A stretch of DNA of 15,867 bases, taken from assembly GCA_964577145.1 (NCBI GenBank), contig CAZNXM010000035.1, positions 1 to 15,867 of the forward strand, written 5' to 3'. Source of the DNA: MGIIa-K1 sp964577145 (GTDB lineage: Archaea > Thermoplasmatota > Poseidoniia > Poseidoniales > Poseidoniaceae). This document shows positions 14,541-15,867 of this stretch, in pieces. The notes under the pieces are model-generated. The model was not told the origin of the DNA, ran no database searches, and was given only the letters and a program-made list of their open reading frames with translations. Every line of letters begins with the position of its first letter. Position 1 is the stretch's first letter. The translations under genes and the position numbers were made by a program.

Positions 14541-14638
14541 CCCAATCTCTGCATATATGATGTTTCGCGATTGAGTGCATTGCTACCCGCGCGTTTTGAC
14601 CGGTTCTCTCAAAAACCGCCGGTGAGTCGGAGTAACTG
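14541..14638. promoter_or_regulatory. divergent promoter region between DNA methyltransferase and pgk
   Basis: The 98-base spacer separates two divergent genes. The self-complementary CATATATG at 14552-14559 can serve as a TATA element for the methyltransferase, about 25 bases before ATG 14531, and possibly also for pgk. An inverted repeat, TTTTGA (14594-14599) and TCAAAA (14609-14614) with a 9-base spacer, lies in the presumed pgk leader and could bind a dimeric regulator. CGGTT/AACCG (14601-14605, 14614-14618) is an overlapping alternative hairpin. GGAG at 14629-14632 is the pgk ribosome-binding site, 6 bases before ATG 14639. Confidence 0.45.
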
Positions 14639-15867
14639 ATGGCGAGGGTACTCACCCTTGACGACGTCCGCCTTGACGGACGAACTGTCCTCGTACGCGT
14701 CGATATCAATTCGCCGCTCGATCCTGTTACCAATGTCTTCCTTGATGACACCAGAATTCGCAGAGTTCTACCAACTCTAAACCGCCTTTCTAAATCGAAG
14801 GTTGTTCTATTGGTTCACCAGTCAAGGCCTGGAAAGAAAGACTTCACTAGCACATTGGGGCATTCTCGTGAATTAGGGCGCCTACTTGGAAGGAATGTTA
14901 GATGGATAGAGGATATCCATGGAGAAAAGGCACTGGGAGCGATTGAAGCCATGGAAGATGGTGATATCATCATGCTAGACAATGTTCGAATGGATGAACA
15001 AGAAATCAGTGTCAAAGGCGACTTTGATACTCTTTCAGAAACTACTCTTGTGCAAAATCTTGCTGGAGTGGCTGATGCTTTCGTTAACGATGCATTTGCT
15101 TGCGCTCACCGTTCAAGCGCTTCGATTGTCGGATTTACTCACCTATTGCCATGTATTGCTGGTGACCTAATGGCCTATGAGCTCTCCAAATTGAGAGAGG
15201 CTCTTGAAAACCCTGTACGGCCGGCTATTGCAGTACTTGGTGGAGTCAAAGTAGATGATTCAGTAATCGTTGCAGATAATATGCTTCGCAAAGGTATTTG
15301 TGACCATGTTTGGGTTACGGGTGGCGTTGCAAATCTCTTCCTTGAACTCGCTGGAATTGAACTTGGTTCAATCAACCATGAATTCCTCAAAAACGAACTC
15401 GGTGATGCTTGGGATGATACGGTAATGATAGCAACAAAGTTGCTTGCTGACTTCCCTGAGTGTATTCTTATGCCAAGCGATGTGGCTGCTAATGTAGAGG
15501 GAAACCGTGTTGATTTATCTCTTTCACAATTGCCAATTGAAGCACCGATTTTCGACCTCGGTATCACAAGTATCAGAGCATTGTCCAAAGCGATTAAGAC
15601 CGCTGGAACTGTCATCCTCAATGGACCTGCAGGAGTATTCGAGTTACCTGATTTCGCCCTTGGTACCGTTGAGATGCTCAACGCCTGTGCTGAGACTGAG
15701 GGATATGCCGTAATGGGTGGAGGACACACCGCTACTCTCGTGAGTCAAAGAGGTCTGATGAGCCGTATGGGTCACGTCTCTACCGGTGGAGGAGCTTGCC
15801 TTGAATTACTAGCGGGAAGGGTTCTGCCTGGAGTTGATTCGCTCGAGAAGAGTGCGGCTCAGTTTGA
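14639..15867 (+). CDS. pgk: phosphoglycerate kinase, archaeal type, 3' truncated
   Basis: It interconverts 1,3-bisphosphoglycerate plus ADP with 3-phosphoglycerate plus ATP, in glycolysis and gluconeogenesis. 409 residues are present and no stop is reached; the last codon is incomplete, but a family length near 410 means only a few residues are missing. Signatures in order are RVDINSPLDP (20-29), HQSRPGKKDFT (about 63-73), DNVRMDEQE, the Lys-containing GGVKVDDS near the nucleotide region, LNGPAGVFE, GGGHT (360-364; archaeal forms have His where bacteria have Asp) and STGGGACLELLAG. The N-terminal domain binds 3-phosphoglycerate, the C-terminal domain binds the nucleotide. ATG 14639 has GGAG 6 bases upstream. 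Confidence 0.95.
   Translation, partial: MARVLTLDDVRLDGRTVLVRVDINSPLDPVTNVFLDDTRIRRVLPTLNRLSKSKVVLLVHQSRPGKKDFTSTLGHSRELGRLLGRNVRWIEDIHGEKALGAIEAMEDGDIIMLDNVRMDEQEISVKGDFDTLSETTLVQNLAGVADAFVNDAFACAHRSSASIVGFTHLLPCIAGDLMAYELSKLREALENPVRPAIAVLGGVKVDDSVIVADNMLRKGICDHVWVTGGVANLFLELAGIELGSINHEFLKNELGDAWDDTVMIATKLLADFPECILMPSDVAANVEGNRVDLSLSQLPIEAPIFDLGITSIRALSKAIKTAGTVILNGPAGVFELPDFALGTVEMLNACAETEGYAVMGGGHTATLVSQRGLMSRMGHVSTGGGACLELLAGRVLPGVDSLEKSAAQF

Noticed and set aside
1..15867. tRNA, rRNA, CRISPR arrays, insertion sequences, att sites
   Set aside because: No cloverleaf, rRNA-like block, spaced direct repeats, transposase or terminal inverted repeats was seen on either strand by eye. A tRNAscan or Infernal run would be the decisive check.

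Overview
The window is a dense stretch of archaeal chromosome. The marker set (Pus10, ribosomal protein L21e, RNA polymerase subunit Rpo4/RpoF, a DUF655 protein, KsgA/Dim1, archaeal-type phosphoglycerate kinase) is euryarchaeal. The acidic proteins, the RND exporter, the aerobic peroxiredoxin and the Asp/Asn-rich secreted domains with Gln/Pro-rich tails suggest a marine planktonic lineage such as Marine Group II/III (Poseidoniia). That placement is inference, since no 16S or other decisive marker is present. A run of exactly 100 N shows that this is a scaffold with an unclosed gap, probably from a metagenome or single-cell assembly.

Layout. (1) 2-2821 (+): an RND-superfamily exporter cut by the left edge. 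(2) 2898-6791 (+): an information-processing block, pus10 - rpl21e - rpoF - DUF655 - ksgA, in an order common in Euryarchaeota. (3) 6834-9723 (+): an unrecognised HhH/coiled-coil/zinc-ribbon protein, a [2Fe-2S] ferredoxin, a 52-residue membrane microprotein, a CorA-type channel and a MIP18/DUF59-like protein. (4) 12757-9725 (-): an M24 metallopeptidase (with the N gap), a small zinc-binding protein, an internally duplicated protein with histone-fold-like signatures, a 2-Cys peroxiredoxin and a thioredoxin-like protein. (5) 12813-13589 (+): an anchored membrane protein with a Gln/Pro-rich tail. (6) 14531-13590 (-): a beta-class DNA methyltransferase with no partner nuclease. (7) 14639-15867 (+): pgk, cut by the right edge.

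How the genes work together. The left half is translation and transcription machinery: tRNA pseudouridylation, a ribosomal protein, a polymerase stalk subunit and the universal 18S/16S adenosine dimethylation. Most downstream genes are linked by stop codons lying inside or next to the ribosome-binding site of the following gene, so they are probably cotranscribed and translationally coupled. The minus-strand operon ends in a peroxiredoxin/thioredoxin-like pair that plausibly forms a peroxide-detoxification couple. The two convergent junctions have 1 and 0 bases between stop codons.

No defence island, CRISPR array, tRNA, rRNA, insertion sequence or phage gene was seen. The observations most worth following are the duplicated histone-fold-like protein at 10636-11412, the SAP-domain insertion in Pus10, and the unrecognised HhH/zinc-ribbon protein next to ksgA. 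No intergenic stretch exceeds 300 bases.
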